From the NCBI GenBank assembly GCA_009760885.1, contig CM019692.1, positions 47,346,430 to 47,410,429 on the forward strand: DNA of 64,000 nucleotides. Reading direction: 5' to 3'. Shown here in pieces: positions 38,001-43,650 of the stretch. The translations under genes were made by a program, and so were the position numbers. A model generated the notes under the pieces. That model searched no databases, was not told the DNA's origin, and was given only the letters and a program-made list of their open reading frames with translations. This DNA comes from Achatina immaculata (Eukaryota; Mollusca; Gastropoda; Stylommatophora; Achatinidae). Positions within the stretch are counted from its first letter, which is position 1; each line of letters opens with the position of its first letter.

Positions 38001-41000
38001 CTCCGAATGACTGACAACTCACTACCAAAAATAGCACTAAGATGGACACCACAGGGGAACAGAAGTAAGGGTAGACCAAAAGAGACATGGAGAAGAATAA
38101 CAGAAAGGATGTTGAGCAATAGAGGGCTCACCTGAGCAAGAGCAGAAAAAAAGGCGAAGGACAGGCATTTGTGGAAAACCTTTGCGGAAGCCCCATGTGC
38201 CCTGGACACTTAAGGTTCAGAGAGAGAGAGAGATTATATATTTTAAGACAGAATATTATACTTATCATTTGCACAAAGACGGGAAAGAAGGAGAAAAAAA
38301 AAAGAAATTTATGTCTGACAGGTCTCCGCTGAGAACAATAAGAACTAATAAACTACAGTTAATGGCATTATTTCTTTGGCAGAACTCTGCAAGCCGAGTA
38401 TGATCGCTTGCGTCAGGCTGCTCAACAGAGGGCAGAAAGCACACCACGAATGTTGGGAGGCGATGAAAGCGCTGGTGGTGGCAGTAGAGATGAGGAGATG
38501 TTGGCAGAAGCCAAGTTGCTGCGGCAGCACAAGGGACGGTTGGAAGCTCGGATGAGGGTTTTGGAGGACCACAATCAGCAACTGGAAGCACAGCTTGGAA
38601 GACTCAGGCAGCTTCTGGACCAGGTGAGGACATGCTGTAGCACATCAGTAAGGAAAAGTAACTATAAATATTTAAGCTTTTTGGTATACCACAGATGTTT
38701 GGTTCATAATTATCATAATTGCCCTTAGCTCTCTAAGGAGCATAGGCCATGGATAAAGGCTCTCCAGTCATTCTTATTCTTGGCTTTGTTCTCCGCTTCC
38801 CTCCATGTGAATCACTTGTCACTGAGCATTTTCATTGTTTCCCTTCCCCAGGTAGTTATAGGTCTCCCGTGACTTCTGTTTCCCAGATAATTCCACATCA
38901 TTGCTAGCCTTGTCATGCTGGCGTCTGGTTTCCTCAATGACTGGCCAGTCCACCTCCATTTTCTAGGATTTACCTATAGGCTCTTGCTCTGCTCTTTCCC
39001 GGACCTCCTCATTCCTGATCTTGTCCTGCAATGTGATGTTTAGAATCATCCTCAAGCAGTGGTTCATCTTCCATTGTATTATCTTAGTCATAACCCATGT
39101 CTCGGAGCCATAAAGTAGAACAGTCTTTACAGTTGTATTAATGACTCCTAAGTTTGGTTCTGATATTTGGCTGTTGTATCAGAACTTAGTGGATTTAGGT
39201 GAAAGCTTAATAGAGAGTGCTGTCTGCGCCGTCCCAGCCTGTTATCAAAACAGACTATCCACTAGTTAGAACCTCTCTCCATAATCACAGCATTTTGGCT
39301 GTTTTTAAAGCACATGTTCTTGGTTAAGTTATCATAAGCTTCATTTTATTATTCTCTCTTCTTTCATTGACCAACCATGAGTCATCATCCATTCCTTCAT
39401 TTGTAAGCTGCTTTCATGCACTGTCACAGTTTTAGTGGCATCACCTTATCTGAACTATCTTTTCCTTCAGCTAATCCAAGTGCACATTCATTTTCTCTCA
39501 TTTTCCAGCAAAATGAGGCATGGAAAAACCTTTGATTCTGTGGACTACTGGTATATAGTTTGTTGTTTTTTTTCAGTGAAATCTATTAGCGAGGACAAAA
39601 TCTATCAATGCTCTTTGAAATAAAATATGAAAAAATTCATTTTCTGTGGTATCTAAAGTATATTATGTATTATTATGGGGGAGCTGTGTATCTGTTCTGA
39701 TTCAAAGGCCACCCAAGACCCAGCCTCACTTTTAAAAGTGCTCATGAGCCTCATGTCTTACTTCGTAGTTCGGCATTACAGGTCAACATGCCCTGTGATA
39801 GTTACTTAACAGTTTGGCATTATAGGTCAGCATAATCCAGTCATCTTGCAAAATGCAGACAGATACGACAGATTTCTATCATCGTGACTATTCATAACCT
39901 TCAACATCATTGAGAAAACAACAAAAACAGTCATCCATAGAATATCTAGATCAATAGCAAAGCAAGTTAAAAGTAAATCAGTACCTCAGTAGCTTTGAGA
40001 ATTTCTTCTGTAGTGATGCAGTATGAAAATTAGGTTCATTATTTTTTACGTTGACTGGTATTTAATTTGACTTTGTAGATAATTTTAATTTTTTTTTTTA
40101 ACTTTTAATTTCTTATCAGCAACCCCCAGCCGACCAGAGTTTCATTTCTTTTGATTCATCTTCACGAACTACACCAATAACAACACCTTCATCATCCCAG
40201 AGTTCACTTCCTACTGGACCGGTCAGATATCGTTTCACTCCGCAGATGGAATCTACTCCACATGCCAATGGCCATTCTAGTGCTTTAGGTAATTGATTGA
40301 TTGATTGATTGATTGGTTAAATTTTATTTGCAAAAAGTGCAGATTTGGCATTCTGCCCTTTATCAAACAACTTCTCCCAGCTCCAGACATTCTACATAAG
40401 ATAGTACGAATGTGTTATGCATATAACAAACATCATGAAGATTGAAATAATAAAACTGAAATAACAAAGTTGAAATGACAAACCTGTTATGTTTCACTCC
40501 TACCCACACATTCCGTGCTGGTAAAAACTGCATACATGCATCAGATTACTCTCCCAGTCTTGCATGTTAATGAATATCTAGCAGACATCTATGCAGTGGA
40601 AGAATTCAGCATAATTTACATGCACATTTACATTCACAGGTAAACAGGAAAGAGGTCAGCAATTTATAAGTCACTTATGTTCAGCTTGTTATCTGTAAGG
40701 ACAAACACAACTTGGACCTCGAGTCTCAAAATATAAGTTAGCCGTGAACACACAGTAAGTAGCCATAGACCAACATGGGTCTTGCTGCTTCGCAGAAGGG
40801 TTCCAAGTGGCAATAAAACGGGGGATTTCTATTCAAACAGATGAACCAGATTTATTTGCTAGACCAGGTAGCACATAATACACACAAGGGTCGGCCCAAG
40901 GCTTGACTTTTATTGAAGTGGAGTATTGAGATGTGCACGTAATGTATCTTTGACTAATTGGGAATATAAAGATCTTGAAGGCATCTTGAAATGAAAAGAT

Positions 41001-43650
41001 AACATCCATGATATGACTCTACACAAGACTGAAACTAAGAAACAGCAGAGACTTGATCTTCGCCAGCATGAAAAATGAAGAAACGGTGACTTCGATTGTG
41101 GTGAATTATAAACACCGAGGCTTAACTTATACTTACTATATAAAGAAGTCTCCAAGAATTTATACCATTACATAAACTAGATAGTCCGTATATTTTCAGT
41201 GTTGCCACGACACTTGAACATCTTGGAGGTTCTTCGTGTTGTCCTGTGAATTATCGTGGAAACATTCCTCCTATGGTTGAAGCAGATTCCAGTAAGCTTG
41301 GACACACGGTTCATCTGTTAAATAAGATTAAATCAGAACGTTAAAGTTAAAGAGGTCATGTTGGTCTCGAAGATTAAGCCATACCTGTCTATATTTAGCA
41401 GTCTCACAGCAGAACTTGATGAGGTCTGAGGCTTTGGTTTTTTCTCTGCGTTCAGCCTGCAACTTTGTGCTGAATGTTCTAGCTAAGCGGTCTTAATCTT
41501 TCAGGTTCAGCTCTGGAAAATTGGGTGTTATTCCAGAGTGAAGCTGCAAATCAAAGATATTTAAATGATGTGACCCACATCAGCTTCTCATTGGACTTGT
41601 GTTTCCTTTCCCTTTGACCTCTTAGCCTACGTGCTGAATGCAGGCAGAGCTTCACAACAGACAGCCTGTATAGCTCTTCCCTAACTTCTGCGTTGAAGAG
41701 TACACCTAACTTTACATTGTAAGTGCATGCTGTGGTCCAGAATGAATGAAGGTGGCTGGTGTTAATTTTTTTTTTTTTTAAACACTTCTATAAACAAAAA
41801 ACTCAGGCAATGTAATCATTTTATTCCAAACCTTTGTAAATTCTGAGCCTGTATTGTGAAAATGTTAGTATTGTGACGATCCACTTCTTTGTCACAGGTT
41901 ATGGTGATGACACTGACCAAAGTGGAATCATTGCTGAGGTCAACAGTCCCCCTCACTACAGTGCTGTCAAGTCCAGAGGTGCGTAACACAGGCAGGTTTC
42001 CTTTAGACAAATCTGAGTTCTTTTTGTTTTCAAAAAGAATTGTAACAGAAGTTTATCTCATACAATTAACTATTGATCCAGAAGATGTTTTTAATTGAAA
42101 CAGATTTCAGAGTTTGTATCATTTAAACCTGAATTTATTTAGCAATCTTGTTCAATTTTGAAAGCAGGTACAGAACATGAGGAAGTATGTGGTTAGTTCT
42201 GAAAAGCAATGTTTTTCATTTCACATGGACATTTGCAGAAGAAAAATTTAACATCATAGGCTGCATCAGAAAAAAAAAAGATGTGACATTTGGATTTTAT
42301 GAGAGAAAAATTTTAATTTTGTGGTTCAGAGGTGAAAAGGAAGAGAAAGTTTGAAAAGCACAAAATGACTTAGGTTATCTCATTCTGACCTTGCAGAACT
42401 CTTCTGTTCCAATAAGCAGAAATAGATCCCTCCAATCTTTGGGCTGATATAAAGCTTAATATCTGTAGCCTTTGGTGCAGTGTGTACCTGCTTTAAGATA
42501 CATTCCAACAATCAGGTGTATTCTTTGTATGCATTATCATCATTGTAGTCACTTTCAGCTCAGTTTGATGTATAAGCACAAATCTCTCCAAAATATCTGT
42601 AATGGCGGCCTTACACCGTATTCCCCAACATGCCTTAATAGCATGGAAACGGGGATTTTACCTTTTTTTTTTTTTTAACCTGTTTAGTTGCTCCTATGTA
42701 TCATGATTAACTATTCATTTTCTCTCCTTTAGTTCTTCTTCTTCTGCATTCAAGGTTGTTGGACACTTCAGATCCTGATCCCTGTCGACATGGCAAAGCC
42801 CGCAGTCCTTTCCAGATCCTGATAGTAGCCCCAAAGCTTTTTTCCCCAGCTTGTGTCCTCTGGCCATGTCTCACGCCTCGGGTCTGCATAGTTTGGGCAC
42901 TCTTGTAGGATATGTTCTGGAGTCTGGACATCACTGCCACATGAGCATTCATCTGTGTGAGACATTTGAGTCAATGCAGGTGGCTCAGTAGTCTGTAGTG
43001 GCCTGTCCTTATGCGAAAGAGGATGATTTGCTGATGTCTTTGTAGTTGGTGTATTGGATCTGGTTCATTGTTGCATTTCAGTTTCTTTTTCCATTCAGAT
43101 CTGCACTGGTTACGGATTATGGTTTTCGCCTCTTGGTAGTTTACTGGATGATTGATGTGATCTTGATTGCTGCCAGCTTTGGATAGACTGTCAGCTATTT
43201 CATTGCCAGCTATTCCACAGTGGGATGGTACTCATTGTAGGGCCCCAGTTGTTGACAGTGTAAGGTGCTTCAGTTCTCCTTTAGTTGATTTGAGACATTC
43301 TATTGTTAGTATTAATGAAACCTACATGAGATTGGTTTTATAGTGGAGGCTTTCCTTTAACTGCATATCCTGCACTGTTCTATCACACTTTTCATACCTT
43401 ACGTTCTTCAACTTTTTGTCCAGTTTTCTGCTCGTTTTTTTTTTTTTAATCTTCTCGTGTTACAGTTGATCTACAGCACCTGTTATTTTTGGCAACACTT
43501 TCAGGGGCCAGCAACATCGGTGATCTGTTTCACTCAGCAGGAGAAGTAGGTCAGGCCGTTGGATCACTAGTCACAGTCATGACAGATGAGGAGGCAGTAG
43601 CACAGAATGGCAGCGACGCCGACACCATAAAGCACACAGAAAGGCTCTGA
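7313..43650 (+). CDS. Dmd (dystrophin orthologue): dystrophin, C-terminal part (20 exons, 5' end outside window)
   Basis: Twenty exons join into one open frame of 709 residues plus TGA (2132 nt). The first two bases belong to a codon begun in an upstream exon. Residues are numbered here from the first complete codon. Domains in order: WW (about 3-34), EF-hand region (about 42-215), ZZ zinc finger (259-306), linker conserved with dystrophins (308-354), variable cassette and syntrophin-binding region (355-467), coiled coils (about 470-510 and 530-578), Ser/Thr/Pro linker (579-662), conserved tail (663-709). Dystrophin is a cytoplasmic membrane-linker protein: WW-EF-ZZ binds beta-dystroglycan, and the C-terminus binds syntrophins and dystrobrevin. 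Eight of the first nine exons have the lengths I recall for human DMD exons 62-70 (61, 62, 75, 86, 158, 167, 112, 137 nt); the ninth is 205 instead of 202 nt. Spectrin repeats and actin-binding domain are not in the window. Confidence 0.97.
8015..8080 (+). repeat. (TA)n microsatellite
   Basis: About 33 TA units immediately before a group A LINE fragment. Tyr/Ile-rich frames are artefacts. Confidence 0.95.
8088..8295 (+). mobile_element. non-LTR retrotransposon 3' fragment, group A
   Basis: Decodes to [20 protein letters not shown], then [20 protein letters not shown] and ALCDV with a stop near 8264. Closest in the window to 51195-51358. Confidence 0.75.
8310..9056 (+). mobile_element. non-LTR retrotransposon fragment, group E, longest copy
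   Basis: RT C-terminal part: [27 protein letters not shown], a stop at 8556, then [35 protein letters not shown] and [23 protein letters not shown]. It ends in a (GA)n tail. GATTCAG at both edges (8330 and 9051) may be a short target duplication. Shorter copies: 37827-38232, 59770-60041. Confidence 0.85.
9216..9246 (+). repeat. (TC)n microsatellite
   Basis: CT-run in intron A/B, no other signal. Confidence 0.9.
9520..10378 (+). repeat. minisatellite, 15 units of a 44-bp core plus variable A/T spacer
   Basis: Core: cctcacaacgtcagtttatg then ctcagagcccctaacagaac aagt. Each copy is followed by 5-16 A or T/A bases. The core is almost unchanged while the homopolymer varies, so unit length drifts from 49 to about 60. 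It ends just before the candidate internal promoter. The frame 9462-9908 reads through the repeat and is not a gene. Confidence 0.95.
10430..10900 (+). promoter_or_regulatory. candidate internal dystrophin promoter with TATA box
   Basis: This block is GC- and CpG-richer than the surrounding intron. It carries GGGCGGGT (10503-10510), a CRE-like TAACGTCA (10703-10710), a TATAAAG box (10833-10839) and a donor-like GTATGT at 10900, about 35 nt behind the expected start. It lies in the intron splitting the WW domain, where vertebrates have the Dp71 promoter. A noncoding first exon could splice to 12535 and translation could start at the in-frame ATG 12584. The function is inferred. Confidence 0.4.
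11336..11472. repeat. cluster of G-runs
   Basis: Three runs of 8-11 G within about 120 nt, each followed by purine-rich DNA. They could form a G-quadruplex on the + strand; no gene. Confidence 0.6.
11803..11932 (+). repeat. 31-bp minisatellite, 4 units
   Basis: Unit tttatgatgctcattgagta plus ccaggaaacaa starts at 11803, 11834, 11865 and 11896. Confidence 0.95.
12030..12320 (+). repeat. 32-bp minisatellite, decaying
   Basis: cttttgaatgacattaaata plus tgggtaacttaa at 12061, 12093, 12125, 12157 and then increasingly altered units. It lies shortly before exon B. Confidence 0.9.
12535..12596 (+). CDS. dystrophin exon B: second half of WW domain
   Basis: 62 nt between acceptor TTTTCAG and donor CTAA|GTGAGA. 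It encodes [20 protein letters not shown] with the second WW tryptophan at residue 28, 22 residues after the first. The length equals human exon 63. An in-frame ATG at 12584-12586 (context CTTATGG) could start a short isoform if transcription begins in the preceding intron. Confidence 0.95.
12715..13129 (+). mobile_element. non-LTR retrotransposon fragment, group D
   Basis: Frameshifted RT C-terminus: [31 protein letters not shown] and [10 protein letters not shown]. It matches 46370-46655 and 52010-52655. The end of the element (AAAGTTCCTCAAGGGACATG then tgactgactga) reappears at 13320-13362 behind another repeat. Confidence 0.75.
13130..13270. mobile_element. dispersed repeat, probable LINE 3'-end (antisense)
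   Basis: Same pattern as 1-125 and 51395-51540: AAAATGTATAAAC, GTTGTGACATTTCGG, ATACAAAAACATAC. It interrupts the group D LINE fragment. Confidence 0.55.
13430..13780 (+). mobile_element. non-LTR retrotransposon fragment, group F (heavily decayed)
   Basis: Scattered RT-tail similarity: [20 protein letters not shown] and [20 protein letters not shown], the latter like the W...V..ACHLAWH end of the copy at 49655-50010. Many stops. Confidence 0.45.
13880..14110 (+). repeat. 38-bp minisatellite, 4 good units plus drift
   Basis: ctgaggccaggaatgattga plus tcagctaaacttgaagaa at 13886, 13924, 13962 and 14000, then shortened units. It lies about 350 nt before exon C. Confidence 0.93.
14456..14530 (+). 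CDS. dystrophin exon C: start of EF-hand region
   Basis: 75 nt between acceptor GTCTTTCCAG and donor GCT|GTAAGT, the length of human exon 64. It encodes [20 protein letters not shown] and KKLC, the first helix of the EF-hand-like region behind the WW domain. The Met before it is split across the intron (A|TG). This region folds together with WW and ZZ to bind the beta-dystroglycan tail. Confidence 0.95.
14685..15308. mobile_element. piggyBac-like non-autonomous element, TTAG-flanked
   Basis: Ends are inverted: TTAGTTCTTTCCGTGC on the left and GGCACGGAAAGAGTTAG on the right. TTAG on both sides stands where piggyBac elements have TTAA. No intact transposase. Related elements: 23648-24194 and 50233-50920. 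Confidence 0.7.
15951..16352 (+). repeat. 67-bp minisatellite, 6 units
   Basis: Unit tgccctagaagcctacttta plus cccttcaccaagatcctcca, tttccagatcttcaccttca and gtttcca, starting 15951, 16018, 16085, 16152, 16219, 16286. Almost no divergence, so recent. Confidence 0.96.
16365..16630 (-). mobile_element. tRNA-derived SINE, family 1
   Basis: Reverse copy. On the - strand a tRNA-like head (gatnagtgcattagtctcac ... gtttgaacctggtc) is followed by the central part with GGTCAAGGAAAATATGGC and the tail gctaacaccatatcctc. Other copies: 20060-20240, 33893-34135, 35460-35735, 42600-42676, 50960-51115, 58195-58405. Confidence 0.75.
16699..16720 (+). repeat. short (TA)n microsatellite
   Basis: About 10 TA units, roughly 210 nt upstream of exon D. 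Confidence 0.9.
16932..17136 (+). CDS. dystrophin exon D: EF-hand region 1
   Basis: 205 nt between acceptor TATGTTCATAG and donor GACAG|GTGAG. The product contains [20 protein letters not shown] and [19 protein letters not shown] (residues 67-133). It is one codon longer than the vertebrate exon (202 nt), within the AAAKVPPQ stretch before IVNVPL. The loops lack a full set of calcium ligands, as usual for dystrophin EF-hands, which act mainly as a protein-binding fold. Confidence 0.95.
17490..17640. repeat. dispersed repeat Y with inverted arms
   Basis: CTTCTACCACCAAAAACCGC, CACTGTGAACCTACTGAATT and CCTGTGGTCCTCGT recur at 61305-61382. Here a partly complementary arm (gaggaccacaag ... cacagtgc) follows, so the segment may fold back. 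Confidence 0.5.
18077..18162 (+). CDS. dystrophin exon E: EF-hand region
   Basis: 86 nt between acceptor CTTCTCCAG and donor AGAT|GTAAGT, as in human exon 66. It encodes [20 protein letters not shown] and AQLEDKYR (residues 136-162), matching the conserved GxIRVLSFKxG segment. Exit phase leaves T, completed to Tyr by the next exon. Confidence 0.95.
18262..18630 (+). mobile_element. non-LTR retrotransposon 3' fragment, group A
   Basis: Decayed frame: [20 protein letters not shown], then [18 protein letters not shown] and further frameshifted tail to the GTTTAACGGCGTGGGAAGG end. It lies in intron E/F. Confidence 0.7.
19102..19259 (+). CDS. dystrophin exon F: EF-hand region 2
   Basis: 158 nt between acceptor ACTTCCTTAG and donor GAGAAG|GTGAG, as in human exon 67. 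Residues 164-215 include [20 protein letters not shown] and [20 protein letters not shown], near-invariant across dystrophins and dystrobrevins. It ends on a codon boundary. The next intron carries an antisense LINE fragment and a SINE. Confidence 0.96.
19403..19950 (-). mobile_element. non-LTR retrotransposon fragment, group G
   Basis: - strand frames read [20 protein letters not shown] then [20 protein letters not shown] and RRKWIKGLQ: the WFGH(V/L)MRM ... GR.R..W tail of a LINE reverse transcriptase. It lies in intron F/G, antisense to dystrophin. Confidence 0.65.
20060..20240 (-). mobile_element. tRNA-derived SINE, family 1 (5' truncated)
   Basis: Reverse copy of the SINE body: GTTTCCATGCCAATAAGGCA, TATTGGGGATATGGTGTTAG and GTGTGATATGGTCAGTATCA. 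The tRNA head is missing. Confidence 0.75.
20992..21158 (+). CDS. dystrophin exon G: EF/ZZ linker and first ZZ zinc pair
   Basis: 167 nt between acceptor GTTTTCAATAG and donor TTCAG|GTATTG, as in human exon 68. It contains [20 protein letters not shown] and the start of the ZZ finger, [13 protein letters not shown]259 and C262 are the first zinc-ligand pair. The Arg codon after GF is split AG|G. Confidence 0.97.
22530..22840 (+). repeat. dispersed repeat X
   Basis: Ends 20-40 nt before the exon H acceptor. Marks: CCTGGAACTGCAGTTGGTGT, GGCCTGTTACAGAGGGTCTC and GGGACAGGGTCTTTGTAAGC. Copies: 1195-1505 (reverse), 37455-37750, 62155-62240 (part). Confidence 0.65.
22881..22992 (+). CDS. dystrophin exon H: rest of ZZ zinc finger
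   Basis: 112 nt between acceptor ATCTTTTACAG and donor ACT|GTGAGT, as in human exon 69. It encodes [20 protein letters not shown] then [16 protein letters not shown]. Ligand candidates are C274/C277, C283/C286 and H296/H300. The second CxxC (RCLKC) is complete, whereas the human protein as I recall it has Ser and His at these places (RSLKH). The intact form is the usual invertebrate pattern. Confidence 0.97.
23340..23590 (+). mobile_element. decayed LINE fragment, group C-like
   Basis: Broken frames recall the QLQRHQQTILFRLRTGHCRL block of 52866-53310: '[20 protein letters not shown]' in pieces. An A-run follows at 23571-23585. Weak but in the right order. Confidence 0.4.
23648..24194 (+). 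mobile_element. piggyBac-like element, TTAA-flanked
   Basis: TTAA at 23648 and at 24191 bound inverted ends CTCTTCCCATGCC and GCACAGAAAGAG. A degenerate coding remnant inside ([15 protein letters not shown]; later broken pieces [19 protein letters not shown]) resembles the acidic N-terminus of a transposase and recurs in the element at 50233. TTAA duplication plus CYCTTTCCGTGCC ends is the piggyBac signature. It ends about 100 nt before exon I. Confidence 0.75.
24297..24433 (+). CDS. dystrophin exon I: conserved post-ZZ segment
   Basis: 137 nt between acceptor TGTTCAACAG and donor GAAAG|GTACAG, as in human exon 70. Residues 309-353 read [20 protein letters not shown], then [20 protein letters not shown] and GDSLE. 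It leaves AG, the phase shared by all following cassette exons. The frame stays open into the intron, but the matching donor and family alignment place the end here. Confidence 0.95.
25049..25117 (+). CDS. dystrophin exon J: symmetric 69-nt exon
   Basis: Acceptor CTCTCTCTCAG, donor GTAG|GTGAGT. It encodes [20 protein letters not shown] and SS, like the SPQxxxxDxHSRLE segment of other dystrophins (region of human exons 71-72). It enters and leaves in phase 2, so it can be skipped without a frame change. Confidence 0.92.
   Translation, partial: PKSITTAQYFTGHAFPSGDDVQ
25118..26907. other. intron J/K
   Basis: No exon recognised inside. 25735-25760 (AAAGTTTGAGAACCTCAG) looks like one end of a hAT-type element. 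26290-26830 has a different composition (CT-rich, then ATA-rich), possibly part of an LTR or an unknown repeat. Confidence 0.4.
26908..26949 (+). CDS. dystrophin exon K: symmetric 42-nt microexon
   Basis: Acceptor CTCCCACAG, donor GATAT|GTGAGT. It completes Arg and encodes [13 protein letters not shown], continuing the SRLAEVE-type helix seen in dystrophins. It enters in phase 2 (AG|A) and leaves in phase 2 (AT|N), so it is a skippable cassette. Confidence 0.88.
26950..28300. other. intron K/L
   Basis: AT-rich, no gene. GCAGGGTTTCTAAATCTTTT at 27434 resembles the left end of a hAT-type element (CAGGGTTTCTCAAA...), partner not seen. Confidence 0.35.
28301..28351 (+). CDS. dystrophin exon L: candidate 51-nt cassette
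   Basis: Acceptor AATTCTTTCAG, donor TCCAG|GTACAT. It encodes [16 protein letters not shown] in the phase required by its neighbours (2-2). I know no counterpart in vertebrate dystrophin. Support rests on splice sites, phase and position, so it could be a lineage-specific alternative exon or a chance match. Confidence 0.6.
28982..29155 (+). repeat. 28-bp minisatellite, 6 units
   Basis: Unit ttttaaaactgtgggtttga plus gatcaaag; later units read GGGGGT in place of GTGGGT. In intron L/M. Confidence 0.93.
29325..29695 (+). mobile_element. non-LTR retrotransposon fragment, group F
   Basis: Decayed RT tail: [16 protein letters not shown], then [24 protein letters not shown] pieces across frameshifts. 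Like 49655-50010. Confidence 0.6.
29940..30480 (-). mobile_element. mariner transposase remnant
   Basis: The - strand reads [20 protein letters not shown] then [15 protein letters not shown] at 30313-30122, the H.PYSPDLAP.D(F/Y)..F block holding the last catalytic Asp of mariner (DD34D) transposases. Weaker N-terminal pieces extend to 30480. Stops and frameshifts throughout. Confidence 0.8.
30532..31059. mobile_element. hAT-type non-autonomous element
   Basis: Inverted ends: CAATGTTCCCTCTAAAAG on the left and CTTAGAGGGAACAGTG on the right. Flanking 8-mers GTGCCCAC and GTGCTGAG are a weak target duplication (5 of 8). The inside holds a TA/CA microsatellite (30620-30665) and no transposase. 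It lies in intron L/M. Confidence 0.7.
31471..31524 (+). CDS. dystrophin exon M: DEHxLI exon, copy 1 (54 nt)
   Basis: Acceptor TTCCCTCACAG, donor CCAAG|GTAGTG. It encodes [17 protein letters not shown] in phase 2-2. The peptide matches exons N and O and the DDEHLLIQHYCQSL helix that I recall from human dystrophin just before its coiled coils, in the syntrophin-binding region. It is one of three tandem homologous exons. Confidence 0.85.
31525..33507. other. intron M/N
   Basis: About 2 kb of AT-rich DNA with T-runs between the first two DEHxLI exons. I found no further DEHxLI copy and no repeat family that I can name. Confidence 0.5.
33508..33564 (+). CDS. dystrophin exon N: DEHxLI exon, copy 2 (57 nt)
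   Basis: Acceptor CTCTGACCAG, donor TTCAG|GTACTC. It encodes [18 protein letters not shown] in phase 2-2. The first 8 nt of the DEH core (GATGAGCA) are shared with exon M at the DNA level, supporting exon duplication. An internal TCTCAG could act as an acceptor but would put a TGA stop in frame. Confidence 0.85.
33893..34135 (+). mobile_element. tRNA-derived SINE, family 1, with tRNA head
   Basis: Head ggttggctgagtggttaggt (A box) and gggttcaagccc (B box), then AAAATGGGAAGGTAAATGCG, GGTGTGATAACTGACAACAT and CTAAACACCATATCCCCAAT. It lies in intron N/O, which holds a second copy. A pseudo-tRNA head, not a tRNA gene. Confidence 0.85.
35013..35170. mobile_element. hAT-type MITE with perfect 8-bp target duplication
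   Basis: CAGTGTTTCTCAAC on the left and inverted TTGGGAAACACTG on the right, 158 bp. ATATACTG flanks it exactly at 35005-35012 and 35171-35178. Ends and the 8-bp duplication fit the hAT superfamily. Confidence 0.85.
35151..35345 (+). repeat. 65-bp tandem repeat, 3 units
   Basis: Each unit holds the right end of the MITE (ccatattgggaaacactg) plus the adjacent flank (atatactgtaatgtttgatg and tatataagtcatataaacat). Period 65 (35155, 35220, 35285). The units are nearly identical. Confidence 0.94.
35460..35735 (+). mobile_element. tRNA-derived SINE, family 1, full-length
   Basis: Head tcttagttgcgaagtggtta ... gggggtttgaatccggcc, body GAAATGGGTACCCAGTTTCT and CAGGCATGATACTGACCATA, tail CACTAACACCATATCCCTAT followed by a T-run. 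It ends about 60 nt before the exon O acceptor tract. Confidence 0.88.
35797..35863 (+). CDS. dystrophin exon O: DEHxLI exon, copy 3 (canonical)
   Basis: Acceptor TTTTTTTCAG, donor CATGCA|GTAAGT, 67 nt. It encodes [20 protein letters not shown] and HA. Of the three copies it is closest to other dystrophins (EHxLIxQYCxxL) and the only one leaving in phase 0, as the next exon needs. It is therefore probably constitutive, with M and N as optional additions. Confidence 0.93.
36123..36547 (-). mobile_element. mariner-like element with inverted ends and transposase remnant
   Basis: Inverted ends GGTGTCCCTAAAGTCTGGAC and its complement, TA on the right (TG on the left). The - strand frame 36444-36193 reads [20 protein letters not shown], the PPRSPDLTPLDFFLWG block of a Tc1/mariner-type transposase, with [14 protein letters not shown] behind. 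Only the C-terminal third remains: an internally deleted copy, in intron O/P. Confidence 0.87.
36708..36799 (+). CDS. dystrophin exon P: first coiled coil
   Basis: Acceptor CAATCTTGACAG, donor AACAG|GTAAAG, 92 nt. It encodes [20 protein letters not shown] then [10 protein letters not shown]. The LExxIxDLEEENR heptads start the leucine-zipper-like coiled coil that pairs with dystrobrevin. The SPxQIM stretch before it belongs to the conserved syntrophin-binding neighbourhood. Confidence 0.94.
37455..37750 (+). repeat. dispersed repeat X
   Basis: Same order as 22530-22840: CTGTCTCCCTGGAACTTCTA, CAGCCGATGCGGTGAAG, AGGCCTGTTACTGGGGGTAC, GATGCTAGCATGTCGCTGAC. Confidence 0.7.
37827..38232 (+). mobile_element. 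5'-truncated non-LTR insertion, group E, with 14-bp target duplication
   Basis: ATTATATATTTTAA at 37813-37826 is repeated exactly at 38233-38246. The body reads [40 protein letters not shown] and RGLT, then a stop (TGA for TGG). It ends in (GA)n, not poly(A). In intron P/Q. Confidence 0.93.
38383..38623 (+). CDS. dystrophin exon Q: second coiled coil
   Basis: 241 nt between acceptor TTCTTTGGCAG and donor CAG|GTGAGG, close to human exon 75 (245 nt as I recall). It encodes [19 protein letters not shown], a Gly/Ser-rich linker, then [20 protein letters not shown] and a continuing coiled coil ending LRQLLDQ. This block binds dystrobrevin. Confidence 0.96.
38705..39200 (-). mobile_element. non-LTR retrotransposon fragment, group H
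   Basis: The - strand holds broken RT tail: [24 protein letters not shown], [17 protein letters not shown] and [24 protein letters not shown] pieces just behind exon Q. Many stops. Confidence 0.6.
40120..40288 (+). CDS. dystrophin exon R: Ser/Thr/Pro-rich linker
   Basis: 169 nt between acceptor TTTCTTATCAG and donor TTTAG|GTAATT. It encodes [20 protein letters not shown] followed by more Ser/Thr/Pro and [20 protein letters not shown]. Low complexity and poorly conserved, as in this part of the family. It leaves one G for the next Gly codon. Confidence 0.88.
41898..41978 (+). CDS. dystrophin exon S: linker before C-terminus
   Basis: 81 nt between acceptor TCTTTGTCACAG and donor CAGAG|GTGCGT. 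It encodes [20 protein letters not shown] and SAVKSR in phase 1-1, so it too could be skipped in frame. No strong family match. Splice sites and phase carry the call, and it bridges exons R and T without a stop. Confidence 0.85.
42600..42676 (+). mobile_element. SINE family 1, 3' piece
   Basis: CTTACACCGTATTCCCCAAC and ATGCCTTAATAGCATGGAAA followed by a T-run: the tail of family 1 only. Confidence 0.65.
42730..43420 (-). mobile_element. non-LTR retrotransposon 3' fragment, group C (RNase H and zinc-knuckle end)
   Basis: On the - strand: [18 protein letters not shown], [16 protein letters not shown], then [20 protein letters not shown] and [16 protein letters not shown]. The end C.CG....TPEHIL..CP.....R...WP is common in LINEs with RNase H. 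It fills much of the last intron, antisense to dystrophin. Second copy 52866-53310. Confidence 0.8.
43505..43650 (+). CDS. dystrophin exon T: C-terminus and stop
   Basis: Acceptor AACACTTTCAG, then 146 coding nt ending in TGA at 43648-43650. It encodes [20 protein letters not shown] then [20 protein letters not shown] and IKHTERL. The [18 protein letters not shown] block is the conserved dystrophin/utrophin-type C-terminus. The 3'UTR follows in the same exon. Confidence 0.94.
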
